Origin: Myxococcus landrumus
GTDB taxonomy: Bacteria > Myxococcota > Myxococcia > Myxococcales > Myxococcaceae
Direction of reading: 5' to 3'
DNA length: 64,000 nt
Assembly (NCBI RefSeq): GCF_017301635.1
Contig: NZ_CP071091.1
Location: forward strand, 2,244,001-2,308,000
The position numbers and the translations under genes were made by a program. Shown piece after piece: positions 1 through 9,355 of the stretch (positions are counted from its first letter, which is position 1; each line of letters opens with the position of its first letter). The notes under the pieces were generated by a model, which saw only the letters and a list, made by a program, of their open reading frames with translations, searched no databases and was not told where the DNA came from.

Positions 1-851
1 ACATGCCCGAGCCCCACCCCGCCGCTGGAGAAATCAGGGTCCGCGTCGCGGCGGCGAGCATCAACCCCATCGACTGGAAGATGCGCCGGGGTGACGTGAA
101 GAACCTCTTCCCGCTGAAGCTCCCCGCCATTCTCGGACGGGATGTCTCCGGGGAAGTCGTTGAAGTGGGCCCGGGCGTCACCGCCTTCAAGGTGGGCGAC
201 CGCGTGATGGGGCTCGTCAACGGAGGGTATGCCGAGCAGGTCGTCTCCCCCGTCGAGGCCTGGGCACGCGTCCCGCCCTCTCTCGACCTGACGGACGCGG
301 CGGCACTCCCACTCGTCGCGCTCACGGGGACCCAGCTCGTCGAGGAGGCGGTGAATCCCTCACCCGGTGACATCGTGCTCGTCACGGGAGCCCTGGGCGG
401 AGTGGGCCGCGCGGCCCTGCATGCCGCGAAGCTCCGGGGAGCCAAGGTCTGGGCGGGTGTCCGAGCCAAACAGAAAGCAGACGCGGCCCGGCTCGGCGCG
501 GACGGCGTCGTGGCGCTGGATGACCCGGCGGACCTCGACAGGTTGCCCACACTGGACGCCATCGCGGACACGCTGGGTGGAAGCGTCGTCGCTCGGCTGC
601 TCTCTCGCGTCAAACCCGGCGGCACCATCGGCAGCGTCGTGGGCGAGCCTCCTGGCGCCAAGGAGAAGGGCCTGAAGGTCCACGCCATCGTGACCCACCC
701 CGACAGCCAGCGCCTCGCGAAGCTGGGGGAAGATGTGGCGAAGGGCGAGCTGGTCATCCCCATCGGCAAGCGCATGCCCTTGGCGGAGACACGTGACGCG
801 CAGAAGCTGGCCGAGCGCGGCGGCGCGGGGAAAGTCCTCCTGGTGCCGTGA
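1..851 (+). CDS. zinc-independent quinone oxidoreductase-like MDR protein (5' end outside window)
   Basis: This is the 3' part of a medium-chain dehydrogenase/reductase, probably an NADPH-dependent quinone or enone reductase in the cytoplasm. The visible 282 residues start inside the GroES-like half (SINPIDWKMRRGD, then GRDVSGEVVEVG). They continue into the Rossmann half, with the dinucleotide-binding stretch VTGALGGVGRAALHAAK near residues 126-142. Catalytic-zinc ligands of alcohol dehydrogenases are not seen, which fits the quinone-reductase branch. Family members start about 25-30 residues earlier, so the ATG at base 3 is probably internal and the true start lies left of the window. The gene ends just before a strong hairpin. 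Family call is secure; substrate is unknown. Confidence 0.85.
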   Translation, partial: MPEPHPAAGEIRVRVAAASINPIDWKMRRGDVKNLFPLKLPAILGRDVSGEVVEVGPGVTAFKVGDRVMGLVNGGYAEQVVSPVEAWARVPPSLDLTDAAALPLVALTGTQLVEEAVNPSPGDIVLVTGALGGVGRAALHAAKLRGAKVWAGVRAKQKADAARLGADGVVALDDPADLDRLPTLDAIADTLGGSVVARLLSRVKPGGTIGSVVGEPPGAKEKGLKVHAIVTHPDSQRLAKLGEDVAKGELVIPIGKRMPLAETRDAQKLAERGGAGKVLLVP

Positions 852-886
852 CGTCTCGAGCCTGGTCGCCTTCCAGTCTCGCGGTA

Positions 887-915
887 CTCGGCACGTGATG
901 CTCTCACGTGCCGAG
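887..915. terminator. GC-rich hairpin after the oxidoreductase gene
   Basis: An 11-bp perfect inverted repeat (CTCGGCACGTG and its complement) has a 7-base loop and starts 36 bases after the stop codon. There is no T-tract, but hairpins without one are common in high-GC genomes. It could terminate transcription or be a stability element. Confidence 0.5.
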
Positions 916-1043
916 ACGCATTCACTCACGGACCGAGATATTTCAGTCATCGCTGCTCGGAAAATCCTCACGGTTCAACGGGCACATCTTGGCTTCCCCG
1001 GTATCAATGACTGAAACATACGTCATTGGGTGGATCCCTTTCG

Positions 1044-1068
1044 CCAAGTGAGCCACTTGGGTATACCC
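1044..1068. promoter_or_regulatory. two adjacent palindromes just upstream of the kinase gene
   Basis: CCAAGTG and CACTTGG form a 7-bp inverted repeat around AGC (1044-1060), immediately followed by the perfect palindrome GGGTATACCC (1059-1068). The pair ends 8 bases before the chosen kinase start. It could be an operator overlapping the promoter or leader, or a small hairpin controlling initiation. Confidence 0.3.
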
Positions 1069-1076
1069 ATAGCGTC

Positions 1077-2144
1077 ATGAGCCGCGCGTCAGCCGTGTTC
1101 GGAACATTGCTGGGGCAGAGATACGAACTGCGTCAGCGAATTGGCGTGGGCGCCATGGGCCTCGTGTACGAGGCGGCGCGAGTCGACGACGGCGACGAAG
1201 TGGCCATCAAGGTGCTTCAGCAGCACCTGGTCGACGACCCGGCGATTCTCGCGCGCTTCAAGCGCGAGGCGCACGCGACGGTGGGCCTGAGCGACCCTCA
1301 CCTGGTCCAGGTGAAGGACTTCCAGTGCAACCCGGACGAGCCACCCTTCATGGTGATGGAGCTGCTCCGCGGCCAGACGTTGCACCTGCTCTTGAAGCAG
1401 CAAGGCCCGATGCCCGTCGCCCGCGCGGCGGCGCTCGCGATTCAAACGCTGTCCGCGCTGGGCACCGCTCACCGCGCGGGCGTCATCCACCGCGACATCA
1501 AGCCCGACAACCTCTTCGTCACCTCGACCGAGGCCGGCGAAACGGTGAAGGTGCTGGACTTCGGCGTGGCGCGGATGCTGAACGAGGACGACGCGGCCGC
1601 GGTGGGCGCGGAGGCGGGCGCCTGGGTGGGAACCCCGTCGTTCATGGCGCCCGAGCAGGTCCGCTGCAAGCCGGTCGACGCGAGGGCGGACCTCTACTCG
1701 TTGGGTGCGTGTGTCTTCCAGATGGTCACCGGGCGTCAGCCCATCGACGTGGCCGACACGGTGGCCCTGTTCTCCGCCATCGTGGAGCGCGTGCCGCCCC
1801 TGGCCACCGAGCTTCGCCCCGATGTGCCCGAGGCCTTCTCGCAACTGCTCGCGAAGGCCCTGCACAAGAATCCCGCGGAGCGCTTCACCAGCGCCGAGGA
1901 GATGGCTCGCGCGCTCGAACCCTGGGCCGCGCCAGCCCCCGCCCCGGCCCCGGTGGAAGTCGCGCCCGAGCTCGCCCCCGAGCCCACCTCCGGGCCCTTC
2001 ATCGACATCACGGAGAGCCTCGCCCCCGAGCCGGTGGCCAGTCCTCCGCCCGCCCCACTCCGCCGCTCCAGCCTGAAGAAGCGGCTGTGGGTCGTTGGAG
2101 CCACCGTGGTGGGGCTCGGCGTGGGCGTGGCGCTCTGGCTTTGA
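1077..2144 (+). CDS. Hanks-type serine/threonine protein kinase with C-terminal membrane anchor
   Basis: This 355-aa protein kinase has its catalytic domain at about residues 16-275: glycine loop GVGAMG (23-28), ATP-binding lysine in VAIK (K45), catalytic loop HRDIKPDN near 138, DFG in DFGVA, and APEQ. A proline/alanine-rich linker (about 285-330) leads to one hydrophobic helix (WVVGATVVGLGVGVALWL) that ends exactly at the C-terminus, so there is no extracytoplasmic sensor domain. The ATG at 1077 is preferred over the in-frame TTG at 1026 because the kinase fold begins right after it. Myxobacteria carry very many such kinases; substrate and partner cannot be told. Two palindromes sit directly upstream. 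Confidence 0.92.
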   Translation: MSRASAVFGTLLGQRYELRQRIGVGAMGLVYEAARVDDGDEVAIKVLQQHLVDDPAILARFKREAHATVGLSDPHLVQVKDFQCNPDEPPFMVMELLRGQTLHLLLKQQGPMPVARAAALAIQTLSALGTAHRAGVIHRDIKPDNLFVTSTEAGETVKVLDFGVARMLNEDDAAAVGAEAGAWVGTPSFMAPEQVRCKPVDARADLYSLGACVFQMVTGRQPIDVADTVALFSAIVERVPPLATELRPDVPEAFSQLLAKALHKNPAERFTSAEEMARALEPWAAPAPAPAPVEVAPELAPEPTSGPFIDITESLAPEPVASPPPAPLRRSSLKKRLWVVGATVVGLGVGVALWL

Positions 2145-2206
2145 CCCTCGTGTGACAGCTGTCGCGCGGAGCGAGGGCTGCGTGAGGCCCCCGCCCCGGC
2201 GGGCCG

Positions 2207-2731
2207 TCAGTGGACGACGAAGGTCGAAGGAAGCAGGACCCTCGAACCCCGCGCCTGGAAGAGACTGTCCTTCAGGTGCAGTTGGATGACGACGTGGTTG
2301 CGCTTCTCCAGCTCCGAGCGCGGCGTCTTGAAGCCGATGGAGCCCGAGCGGGCGTTGATGAGCCCCGTCGCCCCAGGCTCACGGAAGGCGCCCATGTCGT
2401 CGAAGTGCACCCGGATGTCCGCGTCCTGCGCATCGGCCGGCAGGTAGAAGGCCCCCAGCAGGTAGGCATGGTCCGTCCGGGCCAGGTCCATCGAACGCGC
2501 CGCGGGTGAGTACCGGAACGGCACCGGAGCGCCCTTCGTCGTCACCTCGACGCGCCCCACCCCCAGCAGCACCTTCTCGTAGAGCTCCGCGTCTTGCCCC
2601 AGCAGCCGCAGCTCGAAGCGGTCTCCCTCGGGCTCATCGACTGGAGTGACTTCGTCGCCACTGCCGCACCCGCCCAGCGCCAACGCCAGGAACATCGACG
2701 ACAGACCCATCCACTTTGTATGCATCTTCAT
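2207..2731 (-). CDS. lipoprotein with DUF4382-like domain
   Basis: A 174-aa predicted lipoprotein. The signal peptide ends in a lipobox (ALGGC, Cys near residue 22), followed by a short acidic linker. The body contains LLGQDAELYEKVLLGVGRVEV and resembles DUF4382-type domains, in which a repeated phrase describes a value that sets a measured property; this similarity is from memory. A GGGGGG tract 5 bases before the ATG is a good ribosome site. It lies only 12 bases downstream of the secreted-protein gene at 2744-4393 on the same strand, so the two are probably an operon exported to the envelope. No enzymatic motif is visible. Confidence 0.7.
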   Translation of the reverse strand: MKMHTKWMGLSSMFLALALGGCGSGDEVTPVDEPEGDRFELRLLGQDAELYEKVLLGVGRVEVTTKGAPVPFRYSPAARSMDLARTDHAYLLGAFYLPADAQDADIRVHFDDMGAFREPGATGLINARSGSIGFKTPRSELEKRNHVVIQLHLKDSLFQARGSRVLLPSTFVVH

Positions 2732-2743
2732 GTCACCCCCCTT

Positions 2744-4393
2744 TCAGTACCGCGGCTCCACGGCCCGCGCCTGCCCTGACAGCGGCTCCAACTTCCAGCC
2801 CTCCTTGCTCAGCGGCACGGCCTTGCTCGCGCCAGAGCGGTTGTGCTTCGCCAGCGTCCCGAGCGCCTCCTCCATCCGCTGGGGATTGAGCCCCATCCAG
2901 GTGTCCAGCCCCGCCACCTCGGGGGCCACCGTGCCGAAGCAGCGCTGGTTGCAGGTGGCCGTCAGCAGCTCGCGGGCGAGCTTCACCTTGAGGGATTCGA
3001 CGTCCGAGCGGATTTCGCCCCCTCGAGAGATGACGGGATTCGCCCACAGCACGCCCAGCGCCATCTCCGGCGAGGTCACCTTGCCAAGCTTGCCCAGCAC
3101 GACGGGCCCATGTGCCAGGCACTCCCGCAGCGCCTCCTCACTGGAGCCAAAGAAGGCATGGTCTCGCGTCACCTTGGGAGGTGTTGCCGCCGGAGGCGGA
3201 GGCGGGAAGGCACACGTCGCCCCATCCGCGAACTGGGTGTTCGGCCCGTTGGAAACGACGGTGAACGCCCCGGTGACCAGGTTCACCGAATAGAAGGTGT
3301 TGGCGAGGTTGTTGTTGGCATTGGTGGAGCCATAGAAGAACAACTGCCCGGCCGCAGAGAAGACGGCCGACACCATGGTATTGCCCACGGAAGGCGAGCC
3401 ATTGATGAGCGTGGGGAGGAGGAAGTCCACATACGTTCCCACCACCGGGTCAATCACCGTCACGCGCTGGGTGGCGCTGTTGAATCCATACAACAAGCCG
3501 CTGATGGGATTCACCGCGAAGTCCGCCACGTGGAAGGACAACGTGGTGCCCACGACGACATCCGACAACACCGCGCCGGTGGTGGTGTTGACGCGAATCA
3601 GGTGATTGCTCTGCGGCTCATAGCCCAGATAGGAACCATCCCCCAGGATGGCTCCGGCGGCCCAGATGGCCGTGTTCGCCGCGCCGGTGACCAGGGGCGC
3701 GATGACTTCCGATGAACCGTTGGCATCGAGTCGGATGAACTCGGGTTGACTCACCCCATTCGACGCAATGGCATACAAGAACCCGTCGACATGATTGAAG
3801 GCCAGGGCATTGTATGCCTCGTCCGCGTCCCCCAGGGGCGAGAGCGTGCCCGCCACGGGGTCGAAGGTGTAGAGGTGGGACGGCGCCGCCGGCAGCCCTC
3901 CCGCGGTGGATGACGCCGTCGAGACAAAGACGGTGTCATCACACTCCTGGATGCGCTCCTGGACACAGAGCACGTTGACGCCGTCCTGCGCGGCCCCATT
4001 GTCCCAGGAGATATTGAAGACATTCGTGAAGGAGACTTCGTCACTGGGCGACGAGGGATTCGTGTCCAGCTCACCCAATGCGACACACGCCTCGTAGGTC
4101 GGTATCGCGAACTCGCATTGATAGGTGACATGCCCTCCCACCGGCACCGTCAGCGGAGGCGCGGGAGACATGGTGCAGGCGGTCAGCAACGGGTCCACCG
4201 CCGTGAGAAGGATGGACTCCAACGTCGGATGGATGTTCGTGGCGCTGAACGTGAAGGTCACCGTGGCTGGATAATTGATTATCCGGGCCTGCTTCACGCC
4301 ATTCACGAGCTTCTCCGCTCGGAAGTCGTGGGCCCGAACCACGGGGGCCCACAACACGGCACCCAGCAGGAGCCCTAACCATCTATGATTCAT
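2744..4393 (-). CDS. secreted protein with beta-propeller-like central region
   Basis: A 549-aa exported protein. The start is placed at the ATG beginning MNHRWLGLLLGAVLWAPVV, which gives a clean signal peptide cleaved near RA-HD; the open frame upstream is unstructured and non-coding in character. Residues about 25-180 form a beta-rich domain with several cysteines. The next 230 residues carry repeats of the type LYTFDPVAGTLSPLG and LIRVNTTTGAVL, typical of DUF6923-like or quinoprotein-like propellers. A proline stretch (PPPPPAATPP) leads to a C-terminal domain of about 135 residues with paired cysteines (ATCNQRCFGT). The function is unknown and is probably surface or matrix related. First gene of a two-gene operon with the lipoprotein at 2207-2731. 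Confidence 0.75.
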   Translation of the reverse strand: MNHRWLGLLLGAVLWAPVVRAHDFRAEKLVNGVKQARIINYPATVTFTFSATNIHPTLESILLTAVDPLLTACTMSPAPPLTVPVGGHVTYQCEFAIPTYEACVALGELDTNPSSPSDEVSFTNVFNISWDNGAAQDGVNVLCVQERIQECDDTVFVSTASSTAGGLPAAPSHLYTFDPVAGTLSPLGDADEAYNALAFNHVDGFLYAIASNGVSQPEFIRLDANGSSEVIAPLVTGAANTAIWAAGAILGDGSYLGYEPQSNHLIRVNTTTGAVLSDVVVGTTLSFHVADFAVNPISGLLYGFNSATQRVTVIDPVVGTYVDFLLPTLINGSPSVGNTMVSAVFSAAGQLFFYGSTNANNNLANTFYSVNLVTGAFTVVSNGPNTQFADGATCAFPPPPPAATPPKVTRDHAFFGSSEEALRECLAHGPVVLGKLGKVTSPEMALGVLWANPVISRGGEIRSDVESLKVKLARELLTATCNQRCFGTVAPEVAGLDTWMGLNPQRMEEALGTLAKHNRSGASKAVPLSKEGWKLEPLSGQARAVEPRY

Positions 4394-4901
4394 CTTTGCG
4401 TCTCCCTGTCCCTTGGGGGGTTTCACAAAAGGGACGGGGGTCGCCTTGCACGGAAGGTGCCTGCCTTTGCCAGACGCACGGGACTGGGACATGAGTGCCA
4501 TCCAGTGCCCGACAGTCCCTCCCGCCTGGTTTCCAGGACACAAGGCGGGGCGGCCATTCTCAAAACCCAGCGCTTCGAGAAGCCACGTCTGACCAAAGAA
4601 GGAACGATGTCTCATCCTCGAAGACATCGAACAACGCGTGCCCGCATGTGCATGAAACAGCCTACACGGAAACTTTTGACAAACGCTTCCTGCAACAATT
4701 CCAGTCAAACGATTCAAGCCGAACGCGGAGCCTCATCCCGCCGCCGTTGGCCACACGTCGACACCCCATGAGCCGCCCGGTGATGGGCGGCCAACATCGG
4801 GGCGTGGATTGTGTCCGCCGTCGACGCTTGGCCCTCGGGTCGGGTTCACGAGGTGCCCCCTGGCGCGTCACTTCCAGGCACGCATGGGGAGGGACATACG
4901 A
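4394..4901. other. 508-bp divergent intergenic region
   Basis: This region separates the minus-strand secreted-protein operon from the plus-strand outer-membrane-type gene. It is locally richer in A and T around 4590-4720 and holds a TTGACA hexamer at 4676-4681, but I see no convincing -10 partner at the right distance. No RNA gene, repeat or additional gene can be supported. Promoters for both neighbours are expected here. Confidence 0.5.
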
Positions 4902-5696
4902 ATGGCCATGAGGCACTGCTGGACGCTTTCCGTCATCGCCGCCTTGGGAGTCTCCGGGACAGCATGGGCGCAGGAGTCGGAGACACGCGAGTCGGGCGAG
5001 GTGGCGCTGAACGTCCGCGCCGAACACGGGATGTCTGGCCCGCAGGTCGCCGCGAGCGTCAACCTGGGGCTGGGCGCGGGGTATGTCTACAAACACGGCA
5101 CGTCCCGGACGGGGGAGGATGAGAACCTCAAAATCACCGACGGCGCCCATGCCTCCCTCCCGTTCCTGCTGGAGCTGGGCTACCGCATCAACTCCCGCGT
5201 CTATGTGGGTGTCTGGGGGAGCTGGGAGCTGGTCTTCTCCCGCACGAATCACATCTCGTGCCCGGAGGGCTTCGACTGCAACAACTCACAATGGCGCTTC
5301 GGCCCGGAGCTCCGCGTCCACGTCGCGCCCGAGTCCCGCTTCGACCCGTGGGTGGGCGTCTCCATGGGCATGGAGATCCTCAAGAGCCACGTGAAGGGCG
5401 CGACGCAGGTGCAACTCCCCATCGGTGGGACGGTGCCCGCCCACATCGACACGAAGGTGACGGACCGGGGCATCACCTACGCACGGCTCACCGTGGGCGC
5501 GGACTTCCCGCTCAACGACTTCCTCGCGGTGGGCCCCATCGGGACCGCGTCGATCGGCAGCTACACCGTCCGCACCGGGGACCAGACCGTCACCATCACC
5601 GGCCTCCCGTCCCAAACGTCTCCCGTGGGCGCCGTGAAGGATGGCTTCCACGCGCTCTTCACCCTGGGGGTCCGCGGCGTCTTCCGTTCCTTCTGA
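4902..5696 (+). CDS. secreted outer-membrane beta-barrel-like protein
   Basis: A 264-aa exported protein with signal peptide MAMRHCWTLSVIAALGVSGTAWA followed by QES. The start at 4902 is chosen because a GGGGAGGG ribosome site lies 8 bases upstream. The mature part alternates hydrophobic and polar residues in strands rich in Gly and Tyr (LGLGAGYVYK, LELGYRINSRVYVGVWGSWEL) and ends in aromatic GVFRSF. That pattern is typical of small outer-membrane barrels. It contains a pair CPEGFDCNN that could form a disulfide. There is no recognisable enzymatic motif, and it stands alone between divergent and downstream genes. The barrel assignment is inference from pattern only. Confidence 0.6.
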   Translation: MAMRHCWTLSVIAALGVSGTAWAQESETRESGEVALNVRAEHGMSGPQVAASVNLGLGAGYVYKHGTSRTGEDENLKITDGAHASLPFLLELGYRINSRVYVGVWGSWELVFSRTNHISCPEGFDCNNSQWRFGPELRVHVAPESRFDPWVGVSMGMEILKSHVKGATQVQLPIGGTVPAHIDTKVTDRGITYARLTVGADFPLNDFLAVGPIGTASIGSYTVRTGDQTVTITGLPSQTSPVGAVKDGFHALFTLGVRGVFRSF

Positions 5697-5899
5697 CGCC
5701 CTCCCCGCCTCGCGTCACCCAGGCAACAACCGGTGGCAGTTGCACCCGGGTCACAGTCGCCCCTCCCTGAAAGAGCTGTGGCGCGTCGAGAAAGGTTCAA
5801 TCTCTCCACCCCAAAGGCCCGCTCCAAACCATTCCTACATGTGAAGGGAGGCAGCCCTATTTACAGCCATGCGTGCGGCGGTTGAGCATGGAGGTCCTC

Positions 5900-8077
5900 A
5901 TGGCTGCCCACCACCCTTCCCCGACACGCATCGACAGCCTTGCCTCGCGAGTCACTTTCGTGAGGCGTCACGCGCCTTCGCACCGAGCGACACGCCTGGC
6001 ACTGCTGGGTTGTGTCCTGCTCGCGGCGCTCGCACACGCCCCCGTGGCCAACGCCACGGAGCAACTCCCCGTTCCCGTCGTGGAAGGGTGGAAGTATCGC
6101 TGGGGCGACTCGCCGCCTGGGACGGATGGCATCCCGCTGTGGGCGCAGGCCACCAACGTCACCGACGAGTGGCACACGATGGAGGCGCTCAAGCCACCTC
6201 CGGGACGGGGCGCGAACTCGTTCCTGTGGGTGAGCATCCCGCTGCCTCGGGGCCCCTGGGCGGAGCCCGCGTTGATTCTGGGTGAGGTCAACACCGCCGT
6301 CGAGGTGTACGCCAATGGCCAGCGCGTCTACGTGAGCGGCCGCCTGAACACGTCTGGACCCGAGCTGTCCGAGAACATGGTCTGGCATCTGATTCCCGTG
6401 CCGGCCACCGCGCTGGGCACCAGCCTCCTGCTGCGCATCCAGTCGAGCAATCCGAACATCGGCATCACGCAGTACGCGAAGCTTGGCTCGCGGCACGAGC
6501 TGCTCGCCACGGTGACGCGCGAGGGGCAGGCGTCGTTCGTGATGGGCGTGCTCTTGCTGGCGGTGGGTATCGCGACGGGTGGCGCCTTCGTCCTGCACTG
6601 GCGACGGCGGATGCTCGCGGGTCTGGCCATCTTCGCGGGCAGCGCGGGCAGCCTGCTGCTGGGCTTGAGCGGCCTGCCCTATGCGCTCTGGGATACGCCG
6701 CTCACCGCCACGCGCTTCACGGTGATTGGCATCTTCATGGTGCTCTCGGGCCTGATGGAGTTCATCTCGGACGCCCTGCTCGAGAACCGCAACCGCTGGT
6801 TCCGCATCGGCGCGCTGGCCTACACGACGCTCTGCTCGCTCTTCGCGCTCAGCGCCGTGGTGGACCTGGCCACGGCCCAGCGAATCATGGCGGCCTTCCT
6901 GCCCTCGTCGTTCTGCGTCCTGCTCATCGTCCTCTTCGTGTCGGTGAAGGAGGCGTGGCGCGGCAATCCGGACGCTCGCATCTTCGTGGCCGGCCTGGGC
7001 GGCATGACGCTCTTCCTCGCGCTGACCATCCTGCCCGTCGTCGGCGTGTTGCCCCAGTTGTTCGGCAACGTGTCGCATTGGGGTTATCTGGCGCTCACGC
7101 TGTCGCTGCTGGGCATCGTCGCGCGGCGCTCCATGCAGGTGGTGCGCTCGCTGGAGGCGCACACGCGCCAGTTGGAGGAGCGGCAGGCCGAGGTGCGCAA
7201 CCTGGCCGAGCGCATGGGCACCGGCGCCGGCGAGCTGGCCACGGTGGTGCAGCAGCTTCGCTCCACCAGCGACCAGCAGACCGAGGGCGTCAGCCGTCAG
7301 GCCGCGGCGCTTCAGGAGGCCGAGCAGACGGTGAAGGAGATTCGCCGGTCGTCGCAGCTCACGGCGGAGAAGGCCAGCTCGCTCGCCGCGTCCGCCGAGG
7401 GCGCCGAGCAGGTGGGGCGCGAAGGCAGCGCCGCGCTGGAGCGCACGCTGGCGGACCTGGCCGCCATCCGCGCGGAGGTGTCCGAGATGGCGCGGAGAAT
7501 CCTCGCGCTCGACGAGCGCACCAAGGAGGTCTCCGGCATCGTCGACTCCGTGAAGGACCTGGCCGACCAGTCCAACATGCTCGCCATCAACGCGGCCATC
7601 GAAGCGGCGCGCAGCGGTGAGAGCGGCCGGGGCTTCGGCGTGGTGGCCCGCGAGATGCGGGGGCTGGCGGACCAGTCCATCCGCGCCACGCACCGCATCC
7701 GCGAGGTGCTCAACGGCGTGGGCGCCAGCATGCGCGAGGCGGCCCAGTTCAGCGAGAAGGGCGACGAGCGCGTCCGTCAGAGCCTGGACGCGGTGCGGAC
7801 GTCCAGCGCCCAGTTCCAGGAGCTGGCCATCCTGATTGGCGACTCCAGCGCGAGCATGCGGCAGATCACCGCGGCGGTCAGCGCGCAGGACGCGGGCACC
7901 CAGCAGATGGCCATGGCCATCCAGGAGCTGTCCGGGCAGATGCAGCGCACGCTCAAGACGGTGCAGGAGACGCAGGAGGCCACCCGCTCCGTCCAATCCC
8001 TGGCGGAGAGCATGTCCGGGCTCGCCAGCCAGTCCCTGCGCACCGAGAAGACCGCGCCCGCCGCCCATCCTCGCTAG
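5900..8077 (+). CDS. 7TM-DISM sensor fused to methyl-accepting chemotaxis signalling domain
   Basis: A 725-aa membrane signalling protein. The order is: signal peptide or first helix (about 25-50); an extracytoplasmic beta-sandwich (about 50-200, typical of 7TMR-DISM proteins); seven hydrophobic helices (about 205-410); a coiled-coil linker; and a cytoplasmic MCP domain whose tip reads DLADQSNMLAINAAIEAARSGE, broken here only by family variation. There is no HAMP domain between the membrane part and the signalling part. It should talk to a CheA/CheW-type array, sensing a small ligand or carbohydrate, but no che genes are in the window. The ATG at 5900 is chosen over GTG 5873 and ATG 5888 because GGAGG lies 5 bases upstream. 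Confidence 0.85.
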   Translation: MAAHHPSPTRIDSLASRVTFVRRHAPSHRATRLALLGCVLLAALAHAPVANATEQLPVPVVEGWKYRWGDSPPGTDGIPLWAQATNVTDEWHTMEALKPPPGRGANSFLWVSIPLPRGPWAEPALILGEVNTAVEVYANGQRVYVSGRLNTSGPELSENMVWHLIPVPATALGTSLLLRIQSSNPNIGITQYAKLGSRHELLATVTREGQASFVMGVLLLAVGIATGGAFVLHWRRRMLAGLAIFAGSAGSLLLGLSGLPYALWDTPLTATRFTVIGIFMVLSGLMEFISDALLENRNRWFRIGALAYTTLCSLFALSAVVDLATAQRIMAAFLPSSFCVLLIVLFVSVKEAWRGNPDARIFVAGLGGMTLFLALTILPVVGVLPQLFGNVSHWGYLALTLSLLGIVARRSMQVVRSLEAHTRQLEERQAEVRNLAERMGTGAGELATVVQQLRSTSDQQTEGVSRQAAALQEAEQTVKEIRRSSQLTAEKASSLAASAEGAEQVGREGSAALERTLADLAAIRAEVSEMARRILALDERTKEVSGIVDSVKDLADQSNMLAINAAIEAARSGESGRGFGVVAREMRGLADQSIRATHRIREVLNGVGASMREAAQFSEKGDERVRQSLDAVRTSSAQFQELAILIGDSSASMRQITAAVSAQDAGTQQMAMAIQELSGQMQRTLKTVQETQEATRSVQSLAESMSGLASQSLRTEKTAPAAHPR

Positions 8078-8103
8078 CGTTCCTCCCCACTCCACGAGGC
8101 CCC

Positions 8104-8490
8104 ATGCGAACAAGGTCAGCCGTCCCCGTCCTGATGCTCGTGCTCGCATCCTTCCTGGCCGCGTGTGGTGGGGCCCATGCGGCCGCGTCGGACCCGAACA
8201 AGCCTCCGCCGCCGAAGACGACGGTGGCGGTGGACAGCCGCAAGACGGTCGACGTGAACCTCTATGTGCTGAGCGGGGTCCGCCGGGTGCGGCTGGGGCT
8301 GGTGCCGGGGATGTCGACGCGCAACTTCGTGATTCCTCCGGACCTGGTGGGGACCTCGGAGCGACTCCGGTTCGCCGTCGAGGTCATCGGCACGCTGGGG
8401 CACAAGACCATCGGCAGCGAGCGGCGCTTCGAGAGCGAGCAGGACCTTCCGGCCCGCCCGGGAGATGAGCTCAACCTGACGCTCTACTGA
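8104..8490 (+). CDS. small lipoprotein of unknown function
   Basis: A 128-aa predicted lipoprotein whose signal peptide ends LASFLAACGG (lipobox LAAC, Cys near 21). The mature part is a compact beta-rich domain (VDVNLYVLSGVRRVRLGLV, then FVIPPDLVG). It starts 26 bases after the chemoreceptor-like gene and is read in the same direction, so it may be cotranscribed. The family is not recognised, and nothing shows whether it works with the receptor. Confidence 0.65.
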   Translation: MRTRSAVPVLMLVLASFLAACGGAHAAASDPNKPPPPKTTVAVDSRKTVDVNLYVLSGVRRVRLGLVPGMSTRNFVIPPDLVGTSERLRFAVEVIGTLGHKTIGSERRFESEQDLPARPGDELNLTLY

Positions 8491-8551
8491 GGCCCTCCCG
8501 GCGGCGTGGTTTCGCCGGGTATCGAGGACGGATGCGGCTACAGTCCGCCGC

Positions 8552-9343
8552 ATGACCGACCCGAATCACGGCGTGCTCCTCGAGGTAGCGGAAGGGGTCG
8601 CCACCCTCACGTTGAACGATGCGCCTCGGCGCAATGCGATGACTCCCGAGCTGGGGGACGCGCTGCGCGTCCGGGTGAGCGAGCTGCGCGGGCGGGAGGA
8701 CGTTCGCGCCGTGGTCCTCGTCGGAGCGGGCGGCACCTTCTCCGCGGGAGGGGACCTGCAGATGCTGGAGCGCCTGCGCAAGGCCTCCTTCGAGGAGGCG
8801 CGCGTCTTCATGCTCGACTTCTATGCGCGCTATCTCAGCCTCCTCGACCTGACCGTGCCGACAGTGGCCGCGGTGGAGGGCGCCGCCATTGGCGCGGGGC
8901 TGTGTGTCGCGCTCGCGTGTGACGTCTGCATCGTCTCCGAGGACGCGAAGCTCGCCCTCAACTTCGTGCAACTGGGACTGCACCCCGGCATGGGGGCCAC
9001 CTGGCTCGTGCCGATGAGAGCGGGGCCGCAGCGCGCCGCGGAGCTGCTGCTCACGGGCCGCCGCTTCGACGGGCGGGAGGCCGCGCGGCTCGGACTCGCG
9101 CTGGAGGCCACCGCGGCCACGGAGACGCGCGCCCGGGCGCTTGCGCTCGCGCGGAGCATCGCCTCGAACGCGCCGCTGGCGACCCGAGGCGTCAAGCAAC
9201 GCCTGGGTCTGGACCGCGCCGCGCTCCAGCGTGCGCTGGAGGAAGAGGCCCGGCTCCAGGCGGAGAGCTACGGCAGCGCGGACCTGGGCGAGGGGCTCGC
9301 CGCGGCGGCGGCTCGAAGGCCGCCGGTGTTCCAGGGGCGGTAG
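8552..9343 (+). CDS. enoyl-CoA hydratase/isomerase family protein
   Basis: A 263-aa crotonase-fold enzyme, probably cytoplasmic and acting on an acyl-CoA in fatty-acid or related degradation. Seen: the substrate-pocket stretch RNAMTPEL, the first oxyanion-hole segment GGTFSAGGDLQML, the second (VEGAAIGAGLCVALACDVCI), and GLHPGMGATWLVPMRAG further on. In classical hydratases Glu occupies the position after GMG-type turns. Here the region reads NFVQLGLHPGMGATW, so hydratase versus isomerase or another crotonase reaction cannot be decided. Length is normal. No thiolase or dehydrogenase partner is adjacent. Confidence 0.85.
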   Translation: MTDPNHGVLLEVAEGVATLTLNDAPRRNAMTPELGDALRVRVSELRGREDVRAVVLVGAGGTFSAGGDLQMLERLRKASFEEARVFMLDFYARYLSLLDLTVPTVAAVEGAAIGAGLCVALACDVCIVSEDAKLALNFVQLGLHPGMGATWLVPMRAGPQRAAELLLTGRRFDGREAARLGLALEATAATETRARALALARSIASNAPLATRGVKQRLGLDRAALQRALEEEARLQAESYGSADLGEGLAAAAARRPPVFQGR

Positions 9344-9355
9344 AGGTTGGCGTGT

